From Motilibacter peucedani (GTDB lineage: Bacteria > Actinomycetota > Actinomycetes > Motilibacterales > Motilibacteraceae): 64,000 bases of DNA. Under the pieces are notes generated by a model. It searched no databases and was not told where the DNA came from. It saw nothing but the letters and a program-made list of their open reading frames with translations. The translations under genes and the position numbers were made by a program. Positions 16,802 through 25,375 of the stretch are shown one piece after another (the first letter of the stretch is position 1; each line of letters opens with the position of its first letter). The stretch is taken from NCBI RefSeq assembly GCF_003634695.1, contig NZ_RBWV01000009.1, positions 310,001 to 374,000 on the forward strand. The letters are read 5' to 3'.

Positions 16802-17757
16802 CAGACCACCTCCGCCAGCAGGGCGTCCCAGTCGGCGAGGAAGCGCTCGAGCGAGAAGTGCGCGAGCACGTGCTCGCGGGCGAGCTTCCCGGCCTGGGCC
16901 GCCGCAGCCGGGTCCGCGAGCAGGTCGCGCGCCGCGCCCGCGAGGGCGCGTACGTCGCTCGACACCAGCCCAGCCCCCGCCGGCACGGCCTCGGGCGCGG
17001 CGGTCGCGGCCAGCACGAGCACCGGCGAGCCGAGCACCATCGCCTCGAGCAGCGAGAGGCCCAGGCTGGTCCAGCGGTAGGTGTGCAGGTAGGCGCGGTG
17101 GCTGGCCATGCGCAGGTGCAGGCCGGCCTGCGTCAGGTTCTCGTGCAGCCCGCTGGCGAAGGCCGGCTCCCTGTCGACCAGCGCGTCGGTGCCCATGCCG
17201 TAGACGTCGACCGGCACGCTGCCCGCCACCGCGGCGGCGAGGTCCATGCCGGCGACGCGCCACCGGCGTACGGGCTCGTTGACGCTCATCGAGAGCCGTG
17301 GCACCTCGCCGGTCCAGATCGGACCGGGGTCGAGGACCCCGTGCTCGACCACGCGGGTGGGGACCGAGCCGTTGTCCCACATCATCCGGTTGAACTCGGT
17401 CACGTGGACGACGGGGACGCGCGTCTGCCCGGCGAGGTGGTGGCGCATGCCGGTGACGTCGCCCTCGGGGGTGTTGTGCTCGACGTAGACCGCCGGCACG
17501 TCGACGCCCGCGCGCAGCCCGGTCCACTGCTCGAGCAGCGCCGCCTCGTGCGGGCGCTGGAGCACCACGACGTCGGGGCGCGGCTCGGCGAGCCGCTCGG
17601 GCGGCAGCTCGACGACCGAGGCCGGCCAGTCCCAGGTGCGGGCGCGCCCGAGCCCGTCGGGGCCGCGGTCGGGGAGCACGGGCAGGACGTAGTCGTGCCG
17701 GCCCTGCAGGAAGGCGGTCGCCCACGAGCCGTGCACGTGCCAGAGCAGGATCCTCAT
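16801..17757 (-). CDS. Glycosyltransferase, GT4-like
   Basis: A 318-residue GT-B-type transferase. The N-terminal half (MRILLWHVHGSW, YVEHNTPEG, HVTEFNRMMWDNG) is the acceptor domain; the C-terminal half has VRRWRVAGMDLA and GLSLLEAMVLGSPVLVLAATAAPEAV, with the glutamates of the EX7E-like donor motif. No signal peptide. It overlaps the next gene by one base and the previous gene by four. Within the operon it should add one sugar of the heptose-containing glycan. Linkage and donor are not predictable. Confidence 0.85.
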   Translation of the reverse strand: MRILLWHVHGSWATAFLQGRHDYVLPVLPDRGPDGLGRARTWDWPASVVELPPERLAEPRPDVVVLQRPHEAALLEQWTGLRAGVDVPAVYVEHNTPEGDVTGMRHHLAGQTRVPVVHVTEFNRMMWDNGSVPTRVVEHGVLDPGPIWTGEVPRLSMSVNEPVRRWRVAGMDLAAAVAGSVPVDVYGMGTDALVDREPAFASGLHENLTQAGLHLRMASHRAYLHTYRWTSLGLSLLEAMVLGSPVLVLAATAAPEAVPAGAGLVSSDVRALAGAARDLLADPAAAAQAGKLAREHVLAHFSLERFLADWDALLAEVV

Positions 17758-18776
17758 GCGGCCACCGCCAGGAGCGAGTCGACGGCGGCGACCACGTCGT
17801 CGGGCGCGACGCCGGAGAGGCACGGGTGGCCCGGCACCGGACAGGTGCGCGCGCGGCTCGCCGCGCACTCGGCGCCCTGGTCGCCGAGCACCGCCACCGG
17901 CACGCCCCACGGCGCCCACGCCTCGGCCGCGACCACGGGCGCGAACAGGCTGACGACCGGGGTGCCGACCGCAGCGCTCAGGTGCGCCGGCCCGGTGTTG
18001 ACCGCGACGGTGCAGCGGGCGCGCTCGAGCACGGCTGCCAGCTCGGCGAAGCTGGTGGCGCCGACGAGGTCGACGAGCCGGTGCTCCGCGCCGACGGCCG
18101 CGGCGGCCACGGTGTCGGCCAGCGCGCGGCCGGAGGCGGCGCCGGTGAGGACGACGTCGTGGTGGCGCAGCAGCGCCGCCGCGATGTCGCGGGCCTGCGC
18201 AGCGCTGATGCTCCGGGCCGGCACGGAGGCGCTCGGGTGCAGGACGACGTAGCCGCGCTCGAGCGCCACCGGCGGCTCGGGCAGCGGGGTACGCAGTGCG
18301 AGCCTCCCGTCGTCGCCCTCCGGCAGCGGCCAGCCGGCCGCCGCGACGAGGGAGAGGTTGCGCTCGACCTCGTGCGGGCCGCCCGGCGGGTGGCGCAGGT
18401 CGAGCAGCGAGCCGGGGTAGTCGGTGCTGGTGCCGGCGATGCGGGCGACCCCGGCCATGCGCAGGAGCAGCGCGAGCGGCAGCGGGCTCTGGTGGAACGA
18501 GGTGAGCACGACGGCGGCGTCGATCTCGAGCCCGCGCAGCCGGTCGACCAGTCCCAGCACGTCGGCCGCGTCGACGGGCGACGGGGTGAACCCGGTCCAC
18601 GGGCAGTCCCAGACCACCACCTCGTCGACGTCGGGCAGCAGCTCGGCGGCGGGGGCTCCGGTCGGCGAGACGAGCAGCGTGACCCGCGCGCCGGAGGCGG
18701 CGACCGCGCGCACGGCCGGGCCGGCGAGCAGCACGTCGCCGAAGCTGTCGAGGCGGGCGAGGAGGACGCGGCTCAC
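17754..18776 (-). CDS. Glycosyltransferase family 9 (heptosyltransferase-like), second copy
   Basis: A 340-residue GT9 protein: MSRVLLARLDSFGDVLLAGPAVRAVAASGARVTLLVSP is the canonical heptosyltransferase N-terminus and VAVNTGPAHLSAAVGTPVVSLFAPV the donor-site block. A Cys-rich segment near the end (ECAASRARTCPVPGHPCLSG) matches the conserved Cys cluster often seen in GT9 enzymes. GTG start overlapping the GmhB-fusion stop; its stop overlaps the next ATG. Two GT9 enzymes in one operon suggest two heptose transfers or two acceptors. Confidence 0.87.
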   Translation of the reverse strand: MSRVLLARLDSFGDVLLAGPAVRAVAASGARVTLLVSPTGAPAAELLPDVDEVVVWDCPWTGFTPSPVDAADVLGLVDRLRGLEIDAAVVLTSFHQSPLPLALLLRMAGVARIAGTSTDYPGSLLDLRHPPGGPHEVERNLSLVAAAGWPLPEGDDGRLALRTPLPEPPVALERGYVVLHPSASVPARSISAAQARDIAAALLRHHDVVLTGAASGRALADTVAAAAVGAEHRLVDLVGATSFAELAAVLERARCTVAVNTGPAHLSAAVGTPVVSLFAPVVAAEAWAPWGVPVAVLGDQGAECAASRARTCPVPGHPCLSGVAPDDVVAAVDSLLAVAA

Positions 18777-20290
18777 CGGGGCACGCCCAGCAGGTCGAGC
18801 GCCTCGGTGAGCGAGCCGGCGCGGCGGGCGGCCGCGTCGACCTCGTCGGCGCGGGTCGCGGGCGTGGGCACGAGGATGCCGGTGGCGCCGGCGGCCTCCG
18901 CCGCGCCGACGTCGGCTCCGATGTCGCCGATGACCGCGATCGCGGCGGGCTCGACGCCGAGCGCGTCGGCCGCGGCGAGCACCATGCCGGGGCCGGGCTT
19001 GCGGCAGGCGCAGCCGTCCTCGGGCCCGTGCGGGCAGACCTGCCAGGTGTCGAACGGGCCCAGCAGCGCGTCGACCCGGCCGTTGACCGCGTCGACCTGG
19101 TCGCGGGTGAGCAGGCCGCGGGCGATGCCGGACTGGTTGGTGACCACGCCGAGCGCGACGCCGGAGCTGCGCAGCCTGGCGACCGCCTCGGAGGCGTCGT
19201 CGACCGGACGGACCCGGGCGGGGTCGCCGTTGTAGGGGACGTCGTGGATGAGCGTGCCGTCGCGGTCGAAGAGCACCGCCCTGACGGCCGGCGCTGCCGT
19301 CTCCGCCTGTGCTGCCGGCGCCGGGACCGGCTTCGGCTCGGCGTCTCGGTGCCGCCACTCGCCGGCCAGGCGGTGCCCGACCGCGGCGAACGGGATGAGC
19401 ACCGACGTCAGCACCATCTCCTCGACCTCGTCGCGCGTGCGCGGCCCGGGCACGATGCGGCGGGCGGCGAAGTCGGCGGTGAGCGCGAGCCACCCCGCGG
19501 TGAGCACAGCAGACGTACGCGGGCGCCGCAGCGCGAGCGCGCCGACCGCTCCTGCGGCAGCGGCCACCGTCGCGACGTGCCACGGCAGCCGCCCGGGCGG
19601 GCACTCGGTGTCGGCCATCCAGCGCGGCCCGTGGAGCTTGCGCATCAGCACGTCGTCGGCGTTGCCGCGCTGCTGGCGCAGGCTCGCGAGCCGGCTCGCC
19701 GGGCGCACCGGGTGGACGGCCTCGCGGGAGCCGCGCGCGAGGGTCCAGCCGGCCCTGCGCACCCGCGCGGCGAGGTCGGCGTCCTCGCGGAAGGCGCGCG
19801 GGAACCGCTCGTCGAAGCCGCCCACCGCCTCGAGCGCCGCCCGTCGGTAGGCCATCTCGGCGGTCGCCCACCGGGCAGCCTCGAGACCGGCCGTGCCACG
19901 CTCCCAGTCGGTCGGCCGCCGGCCGCCGGGCAGGGGTACGCGCAGGCGCGCCTGGCTGCCGCCGAGCGCGGGGTCCGCCTCGACGAGGTCAGCCACGAGC
20001 GCGTCGGACCAGCCGGCCGGCAGCACGACGTCGTCGTCGACGAAGACGACCCACGGAGTGAGCGTCCGCCGCCACCCGAGGTTGCGGGCGGCCGCGGGGC
20101 CGCGGCCACCACTGCGTACGACCTCGACGCCCTCGGGCAGTGCGAGAGCGGTCAGCGGCTCGCGGCGGTCGTCGACCACCACGACCTGCGCGGGCCGGTG
20201 CGGCTGCGCCGCCAGCGAGTCGAGCAGCACCTCGAGGCTGGGCCGGCCGACCGTGGGGACGACGACGCTCCAGCCCGCAGCGGCCCTCAC
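18773..20290 (-). CDS. gmhB: GT2 glycosyltransferase fused to heptose-bisphosphate phosphatase (GmhB)
   Basis: A 505-residue two-function protein. Residues 1-~230 are a GT2/GT-A transferase (SVVVPTVGRPSLEVLLDSL, VVVDDRREP, FVDDDVVLP metal-binding DDD, FREDADLAARVRRAGW). Residues ~245-325 contain two hydrophobic stretches. Residues ~335-505 are a HAD-IIIA phosphatase with DRDGT (nucleophile Asp342, acid Asp344), TNQSG, the zinc loop CPHGPEDGCACRKP and GDIGADVGAA. The zinc loop and DRDGT are specific to GmhB, which removes the 7-phosphate from heptose 1,7-bisphosphate. GTG start overlaps the carbamoyltransferase stop. Fusion of a transferase to a sugar-phosphate phosphatase mirrors the GT4-GmhA fusion downstream. 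Confidence 0.9.
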   Translation of the reverse strand: MRAAAGWSVVVPTVGRPSLEVLLDSLAAQPHRPAQVVVVDDRREPLTALALPEGVEVVRSGGRGPAAARNLGWRRTLTPWVVFVDDDVVLPAGWSDALVADLVEADPALGGSQARLRVPLPGGRRPTDWERGTAGLEAARWATAEMAYRRAALEAVGGFDERFPRAFREDADLAARVRRAGWTLARGSREAVHPVRPASRLASLRQQRGNADDVLMRKLHGPRWMADTECPPGRLPWHVATVAAAAGAVGALALRRPRTSAVLTAGWLALTADFAARRIVPGPRTRDEVEEMVLTSVLIPFAAVGHRLAGEWRHRDAEPKPVPAPAAQAETAAPAVRAVLFDRDGTLIHDVPYNGDPARVRPVDDASEAVARLRSSGVALGVVTNQSGIARGLLTRDQVDAVNGRVDALLGPFDTWQVCPHGPEDGCACRKPGPGMVLAAADALGVEPAAIAVIGDIGADVGAAEAAGATGILVPTPATRADEVDAAARRAGSLTEALDLLGVPR

Positions 20291-21936
20291 GCGGCCGGGC
20301 TCCCACCTGCGAACACGTCGGCCCTGCGCACGACGAACGGGCCCATCACCAGCGTGTCGACCGGCGCCGAGCCGAACAGCTCGAGCACGTCGCTCGGTGA
20401 GTCGACGATCGGGCGGCCCGCGGTGTTGAGGCTGGTGTTGACCAGCACAGGCACGCCGGTGCGCGCCTCGAAGGCGTCGAGCAGGCCGGCCAGCAGCGGC
20501 TCGGTCGCCCGGTCGACGGTCTGCACGCGCGCGGTGCCGTCGACGTGGACGACCGCCGGGATCCGGTCGCGCCAGCCGGGCTTCACCTCGTGGACGAACA
20601 GCATGTACTCGCTCGGGATCCGGCCCTCGAAGATGTCGGACGCCCGCTCGAGAAGGCACAGCGGCGCCACCGGGCGGAACTGCTCGCGGCCCTTGATGTC
20701 GTTGAGCAGCTCGAGGTTGGCCGCCAGGCCGGGGTTGGCGAGCAGCGAGCGGTGGCCCAGCGCGCGCGGGCCGTACTCGGCCCGGCCCTGGAACCACGCG
20801 ACGACCCGGTTGGCGGCGAGGTCGTCGGCGACGGAGGCCGCGAGGTCGGCGGGCCGGTCGTAGGGGACGCGGGCGGTCTTCAGCGCCTGCTCGAGCTGCT
20901 CGTCGGAGAAGCCGCGGCCGAGCGCGGCCGTGGTCATGGGCGCGCCGAGCCGGTCGCGCTCCTGCGCCACGTGGAGGGCGGCGCCGAGCGCCGTGCCGGC
21001 GTCGCCCGCGGCCGGCTGCACCCAGACCTCGTCGTAGGGGCCGTCTCGCAGGATGACCGCGTTGGCGACGCAGTTGAGGGCCGTGCCGCCGGCCATCGTC
21101 AGGGCGCGGTGGCCGGTGCGGTCGTGGATCCAGGTGGCGAGCTCGAGCAGCACCTGCTCGAGCCGCTTCTGCACGGTGGCGGCGAGGTCGGCGTGGGCCT
21201 CGGTGAGCTCGCCGGTGCCGCGGGGCGCGTAGGCCTCCCAGTCGATCTTCTCGGTCACGAAGCCACCGTCGTCGGTGGTGCGGACGAGCTCGCTGAAGTC
21301 GGCCAGGTGGCGCGGCTTGCCGTAGCTCGCCAGCGCCATGACCTTGTACTCGTCGCTGGAGCGGTGGAAGCCGAGGTGGGCGGTCAGGTCCTCGTAGAGG
21401 AACCCCAGCGAGTGCGGCAGCGACTGGGCCGCCAGCACCTCGAGGGCGCCGTCGCGGTAGCTGCCAGCCAGGTGCGACGCGGCCTCGCCGCGCCCGTCGA
21501 GGACGAGGGACGCGCACGTACGGTGCGGCCCGGCGAGCGCCGCGGAGGCGGCGTGCGCCTTGTGGTGCGGCACGAAGACGACCTTGTCGGGGTCGAGGCC
21601 GGGCAGCGCGTCGGCGAGCAGCGACGGCGTACGCGTCGCGAACGTCACGCGCAGCGGGTCCCACGGGTCGTCGAGCCCCAGCTCCTCCGGCGGCCGGGTG
21701 AGCGACGGGTCGAACGACACCGCGACGGCGTCCAGGTCGCGCGCCCGCACGCCGGCCTGCTCGAGGCACCAGGCGGCCGACAGCGTCGGCATCTCCCAGG
21801 CGGAGAACGGCACGTTGGGCTTGCCGTGCTTGCGCCGGTTGAAGCGCTCCTCCTCCGCGGCGGCGACGATCTCGCCGTCGACGACGAGCGCGCTCGCCGG
21901 GTCGTGGAAGACGGTGTTGACCCCGAGGACCCGCAC
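20287..21936 (-). CDS. NodU/CmcH-type O-carbamoyltransferase, first gene of the heptose operon
   Basis: A 549-residue carbamoyltransferase. The N-terminal Kae1-like domain has LGVNTVFHDPASALVVDGEIVAAAEEERFNR split motifs and the metal-binding HHKAHAASA; the C-terminal domain has AEYGPRALGHRSLLANP and VNTSLNTAGRPIVDSPSD. Such enzymes (NodU, TobZ, CmcH) use carbamoyl phosphate and ATP to carbamoylate a sugar hydroxyl. The GTG at 21934-21936 has GGAG six bases upstream; longer upstream extensions lack a site. It heads an eight-gene operon, so carbamoylation probably decorates the heptose glycan. Confidence 0.93.
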   Translation of the reverse strand: MRVLGVNTVFHDPASALVVDGEIVAAAEEERFNRRKHGKPNVPFSAWEMPTLSAAWCLEQAGVRARDLDAVAVSFDPSLTRPPEELGLDDPWDPLRVTFATRTPSLLADALPGLDPDKVVFVPHHKAHAASAALAGPHRTCASLVLDGRGEAASHLAGSYRDGALEVLAAQSLPHSLGFLYEDLTAHLGFHRSSDEYKVMALASYGKPRHLADFSELVRTTDDGGFVTEKIDWEAYAPRGTGELTEAHADLAATVQKRLEQVLLELATWIHDRTGHRALTMAGGTALNCVANAVILRDGPYDEVWVQPAAGDAGTALGAALHVAQERDRLGAPMTTAALGRGFSDEQLEQALKTARVPYDRPADLAASVADDLAANRVVAWFQGRAEYGPRALGHRSLLANPGLAANLELLNDIKGREQFRPVAPLCLLERASDIFEGRIPSEYMLFVHEVKPGWRDRIPAVVHVDGTARVQTVDRATEPLLAGLLDAFEARTGVPVLVNTSLNTAGRPIVDSPSDVLELFGSAPVDTLVMGPFVVRRADVFAGGSPAA

Positions 21937-22005
21937 GTCAGCTCCGTCTCTGGCCCCTCGGCCGATCACGCAGAGTGGCCGCTTGACGACGGTCACCTAC
22001 TCGGA

Positions 22006-22036
22006 GAAGCGCTCACTCTACGGAGAGTAGCGCTTC
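22006..22036. terminator. Strong hairpin between GAF-ANTAR gene and carbamoyltransferase
   Basis: GAAGCGCT(c)ACTCT and AGAGTAGCGCTTC pair over 13 bases with one bulged base and the four-base loop ACGG. It lies 100 bases after the GAF-ANTAR stop and 70 before the carbamoyltransferase GTG, both on the minus strand. It may end the upstream transcript or act in the leader of the heptose operon, possibly as an antiterminator target. There is no clear U-tract. Confidence 0.5.
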
Positions 22037-22137
22037 GGCACAAACGTCTGGACTGGTGCAATTGCGAGGATTCGAGGCGACCATAGCGACGCTCCGTGGG
22101 CTCCACAACCCGAACCGGCGGGGCTGTGGACGAGCAC

Positions 22138-22848
22138 TCACCGGGGCTGTTGGGCCGCGTCGAGCAGGTCGGCCGCGATGTCGCGCAGCTTGCGGTTGCT
22201 GACCGAGGAGGCCCGGACCAGCACCTCGAAGGCCTGCTGCGGCGTGCAGCGCCGCTGCCCCACGATCAGCCCCTTCGCCTGCTCGATGACCGCGCGCGAG
22301 GCGAGCGCCGACTCCATCTGCCGGCACAGCGTGGCGGTGGAGGCGAACAGGTGGGCGTTGGCCACGGAGATCGCGGCGTAGCCGGCGAAGGTGCGGGCCA
22401 GGGCCACCGACTCCTGGTCGAAGGCGTGCGGCTGAGTGGCGTAGAGGTTGAGCGCGCCGGTCACCGTCTCCTGCACGGGCAGCGCCACGGAGAGCGAGGA
22501 GCGGGCGCCCCGGGCGACCGCGGTCGGAATGTAGTCGGGCCAGCGGTCGTCGGAGGCGAGGTCGGGGACGAGCACCAGCTCGCCGCCCGCGGCGGCCGCG
22601 AGGCAGGGGCCCTGGCCCGTCGCGTACTGCGCCTCGTCGAGGTCGCGGGCCAGCTCCCCGCTCCAGGCCGGCGTCGTGCCCCGGTCGCCCTCGAGCAGCG
22701 TCACCGACGCCTCGGAGGTGCCGGGGATGGTCTGGGTGGCGAGCCGCGAGACCTTGGCCAGGACGTCCTGGAGGCTCTCGGTGCGCAGGTCGAGCCGCGC
22801 GAACTCGCTGAAGGCGTCGGCCGGGGGCAGCCACGTCCGGTCGGTCAT
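22138..22848 (-). CDS. GAF-ANTAR RNA-binding antiterminator regulator
   Basis: A 236-residue protein with a GAF sensor (residues ~20-165; TPAWSGELARDLDEAQYATGQGPCLAAAAGG is the actinobacterial GAF signature) and a C-terminal ANTAR domain (ALASRAVIEQAKGLIVGQRRCTPQQAFEVLVRASSVSNRKLRDIA). ANTAR domains bind tandem hairpins in leader RNA and prevent termination. The ATG at 22846-22848 has AGGA at eight bases; another ATG two codons earlier is too close to it. Its target is unknown; the hairpin just downstream, ahead of the heptose operon, is one thing to test. Confidence 0.9.
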   Translation of the reverse strand: MTDRTWLPPADAFSEFARLDLRTESLQDVLAKVSRLATQTIPGTSEASVTLLEGDRGTTPAWSGELARDLDEAQYATGQGPCLAAAAGGELVLVPDLASDDRWPDYIPTAVARGARSSLSVALPVQETVTGALNLYATQPHAFDQESVALARTFAGYAAISVANAHLFASTATLCRQMESALASRAVIEQAKGLIVGQRRCTPQQAFEVLVRASSVSNRKLRDIAADLLDAAQQPR

Positions 22849-23014
22849 CTGCATCTTCCTGGGACGGCACGTGCACAGGGTCGCTCGCGCCGTTGTCTCA
22901 ACGCCGGGCGCGCGCGCACCGGCGCGCGTCCTGCGAGCAGCCTAGTTGCTCGGTGACCAGGCGCACCCCGCACCGGCCGCATCGTCGCGGCGCGGCCGGG
23001 GAACGCTGGCTGGC

Positions 23015-23854
23015 ATGGCTACTACATCGATGACCTCGCTGACGCTCACCAACGGGATGACGATCGACCAGATCGGCTTCGGTGTCTTCCAGATCCCGCC
23101 GACCGAGACCGTCGCTCCCGTCCGCGCCGCCATCGAGGCGGGCTACCGGTTGATCGACACCGCGCAGGGCTACGGCAACGAGGAGGGAGTCGGCCAGGCG
23201 GTCCGCGAGAGCGGCGTGCCCCGCGACGAGCTCTTCATCACCACCAAGCTGACCAACAGCGAGCACGGCCGCGACAAGACGCTGCGCGCGTTCGACGCGA
23301 GCATGGACAAGCTCGGTCTCGACGTGCTCGACCTGTTCCTGATCCACTGGCCGCTGCCGATGTACGACCAGTACGTCGAGACCTGGAAGGCGTTCGAGGA
23401 GCTGCACGCCAGCGGCCGGGTCCGCGCCATCGGCGTCTCGAACTTCACCAAGGAGACCCTGCAGCGGCTCTTCGACGAGACCGACACGGTGCCGGTGCTC
23501 AACCAGATCGAGCTCCACCCGCGCTTCCCGCAGGCCGAGCTGCGCGAGTTCCACGCGCAGCACGGCATCGTCACCGAGGCCTGGAGCCCGATCGGGCAGG
23601 GCAAGGGGCTGCTCGACGAGCCGGTGCTGGCCGAGATCGCGCAGGCGCACGGCAAGACGCCCGCCCAGGTCGTGCTGCGCTGGCACGTCCAGCTCGGCAT
23701 CGTCGCGATCCCGAAGTCGGTCAACCCCGAGCGCATCGCCCAGAACATCCAGGTCTTCGACTTCGAGCTCAGCGACGACGACATGGCCCGCATCGCCACG
23801 CTCGACACGGGCGAGCGGATGGGCCCGGACCCCGCCACCGCCTCGTTCCGCTAG
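23015..23854 (+). CDS. Aldo/keto reductase
   Basis: A 279-residue NADPH-dependent aldo/keto reductase of the 2,5-diketo-D-gluconate reductase type. The catalytic tetrad is present: Asp and Tyr in LIDTAQGYGNE, Lys in ITTKL, His in LIHWPLP. NADPH-binding IPKSVNPERIAQN is near the C-terminus. The ATG at 23015 was chosen; a second ATG five codons on (23030) is possible. It is transcribed alone, divergent from the GAF-ANTAR gene and convergent with the decarboxylase. Substrate unknown, broad carbonyl reduction likely. Confidence 0.92.
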   Translation: MATTSMTSLTLTNGMTIDQIGFGVFQIPPTETVAPVRAAIEAGYRLIDTAQGYGNEEGVGQAVRESGVPRDELFITTKLTNSEHGRDKTLRAFDASMDKLGLDVLDLFLIHWPLPMYDQYVETWKAFEELHASGRVRAIGVSNFTKETLQRLFDETDTVPVLNQIELHPRFPQAELREFHAQHGIVTEAWSPIGQGKGLLDEPVLAEIAQAHGKTPAQVVLRWHVQLGIVAIPKSVNPERIAQNIQVFDFELSDDDMARIATLDTGERMGPDPATASFR

Positions 23855-23870
23855 CCCCCGCTCGGGCTAG
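23851..23870. terminator. Bidirectional terminator between convergent genes
   Basis: CTAGCCC and GGGCTAG form a perfect 7-bp stem with a six-base loop. The arms contain the stop codons of both converging genes (TAG at 23852-23854 and the minus-strand TAG at 23867-23869). Confidence 0.65.
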
Positions 23871-25252
23871 GAGGCGGCGCGGCGGACCGCGTCGACGGAG
23901 CGGCGTACGTCGTCGGCGTCGGTCGTCCAGTTGCTGACCGACACGCGCAGGACGTCGCGCCCCCGCCAGCGCGAGCCGGACATCCACGCGGTGCCGTCCG
24001 CCAGCAGGCGGGCGGTCACCGCGCGGGTCCGCTGGTCGCTGCCGAAGCTGACGCACACCTGGGTGTAGCAGACCTCGTTGAGCACCTCGGCGCCCTCGAC
24101 GGTGGCGATGCCGGCGGCGAGCTCCCGCGCGTTCGCGGCCAGTCCGTCGACCAACGAGGCAACCCCGGTGCGGCCGAGGGAGCGCAGCGCCGCCCAGACC
24201 GGCACGCCGCGGGCGCGCCGGGAGAGCTCCGGGACGCGCTCGTGCGGGTCCCCCGGCCCGTCGTCGCCGGCGGCGATCAGGTAGCTCGTGTGCACTCCCA
24301 TCGTCGAGCGCAGCGCCGCCCGGTCGGCGACCACGGCGATGCCGCAGTCGTAGGGCGCGTTGAGCGTCTTGTGGGCGTCGCTCGCCCACGAGTCGGCGCC
24401 AGCCATGCCCGCGGTGAGGTGGGCCAGTGCCGGCGAGGCGGCGGCCCACAGCCCGAAGGCGCCGTCGACGTGGACCCACGCGCCGTGCCGGTGGGCGACC
24501 TCGACCGCCTCGGCGAACGGGTCGAAGGCGCCCGAGTGCAGGTTGCCGGCCTGCAGGCAGACCAGCACCGGCGACCCCGGCGGCAGCGCGGCGAGGGCGT
24601 CCGCGAGCGCGTCGGTCCGGACGCGTCCCTGGTCGTCGGCGGGCACGGGCTCGGGTCGCCCCAGCCCGAGGTAGCGCAGCGCGAGGTCGACGGTGTCGTG
24701 CCGCTCGGCGCCGACGAGGACGCGTACGCGGGGCGCCCCCTGCAGCCCGTCGGCCACGACGTCATGGCCGGCGCGGGCGAGCACCGCGGTCCGGCCGGCC
24801 GCCAGCCCGGTGAAGTTGGCCATCGTGGCACCGCTGACGAAGCCGACCTCGGCGGCGCTCGGCAGGCCTAGCAGGTCGAGCAGCCAGCCGGCCGCCGCCT
24901 CCTCCGCAGCGACCACCCCGGGCGTCGCGGCGCGCATGCCGGCGTTCTGGTCCCAGGTGCTCACGAGCCAGTCGGCGGCGAGGGCGGCCGGCAGCGTGCC
25001 GCCCATGACCCAGCCGAAGAACCGGCCGGAGCCGATCGCCATGAGGCCCGGCTCGACGGCCGCCGCCAGGGCGTCGACCACCTCGTCGGCCGCCTGCGGC
25101 GACTCGGGCAACAGCCCGCCGAGCGTGGCGAGGACGGCGTCGGCGTCGGTACGCGGTGGCACCGGCCGCTCGCCGACCGAACCCAGCCAGTGCCGGGCGT
25201 GCTCGTCGGCGCGTGCCAGCGCCCGGTCGTAGTCCTGCCCGCGTGCGCCCAC
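23867..25252 (-). CDS. PLP-dependent group II decarboxylase
   Basis: A 461-residue enzyme of the aromatic-L-amino-acid/glutamate decarboxylase group. Seen are FFGWVMGGTLPAALAADWL, GFVSGATMANFTGLAAGR, HVDGAFGLWAA with the pyridoxal-facing Asp, and SDAHKTLNAPYDCG with the Lys that forms the Schiff base. Substrate could be an aromatic amino acid or another acid; the sequence alone does not settle it. The GTG at 25250-25252 is preceded by GGGAGG at five bases; another GTG two codons upstream is too close to it. Convergent with the aldo/keto reductase and divergent from the ABC transporter operon. Confidence 0.87.
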   Translation of the reverse strand: MGARGQDYDRALARADEHARHWLGSVGERPVPPRTDADAVLATLGGLLPESPQAADEVVDALAAAVEPGLMAIGSGRFFGWVMGGTLPAALAADWLVSTWDQNAGMRAATPGVVAAEEAAAGWLLDLLGLPSAAEVGFVSGATMANFTGLAAGRTAVLARAGHDVVADGLQGAPRVRVLVGAERHDTVDLALRYLGLGRPEPVPADDQGRVRTDALADALAALPPGSPVLVCLQAGNLHSGAFDPFAEAVEVAHRHGAWVHVDGAFGLWAAASPALAHLTAGMAGADSWASDAHKTLNAPYDCGIAVVADRAALRSTMGVHTSYLIAAGDDGPGDPHERVPELSRRARGVPVWAALRSLGRTGVASLVDGLAANARELAAGIATVEGAEVLNEVCYTQVCVSFGSDQRTRAVTARLLADGTAWMSGSRWRGRDVLRVSVSNWTTDADDVRRSVDAVRRAAS

Positions 25253-25375
25253 GGCCACCTCCCGGTGACTGGTCTGCGGAGGGCACCACTCGACGCGCGC
25301 CGCCCTTGCGGTGCGATGTGGTGCGGCTTACTCTCACGCAATGGTAACGACGCCAGGTGGTCCTTGGGAAGAGAC

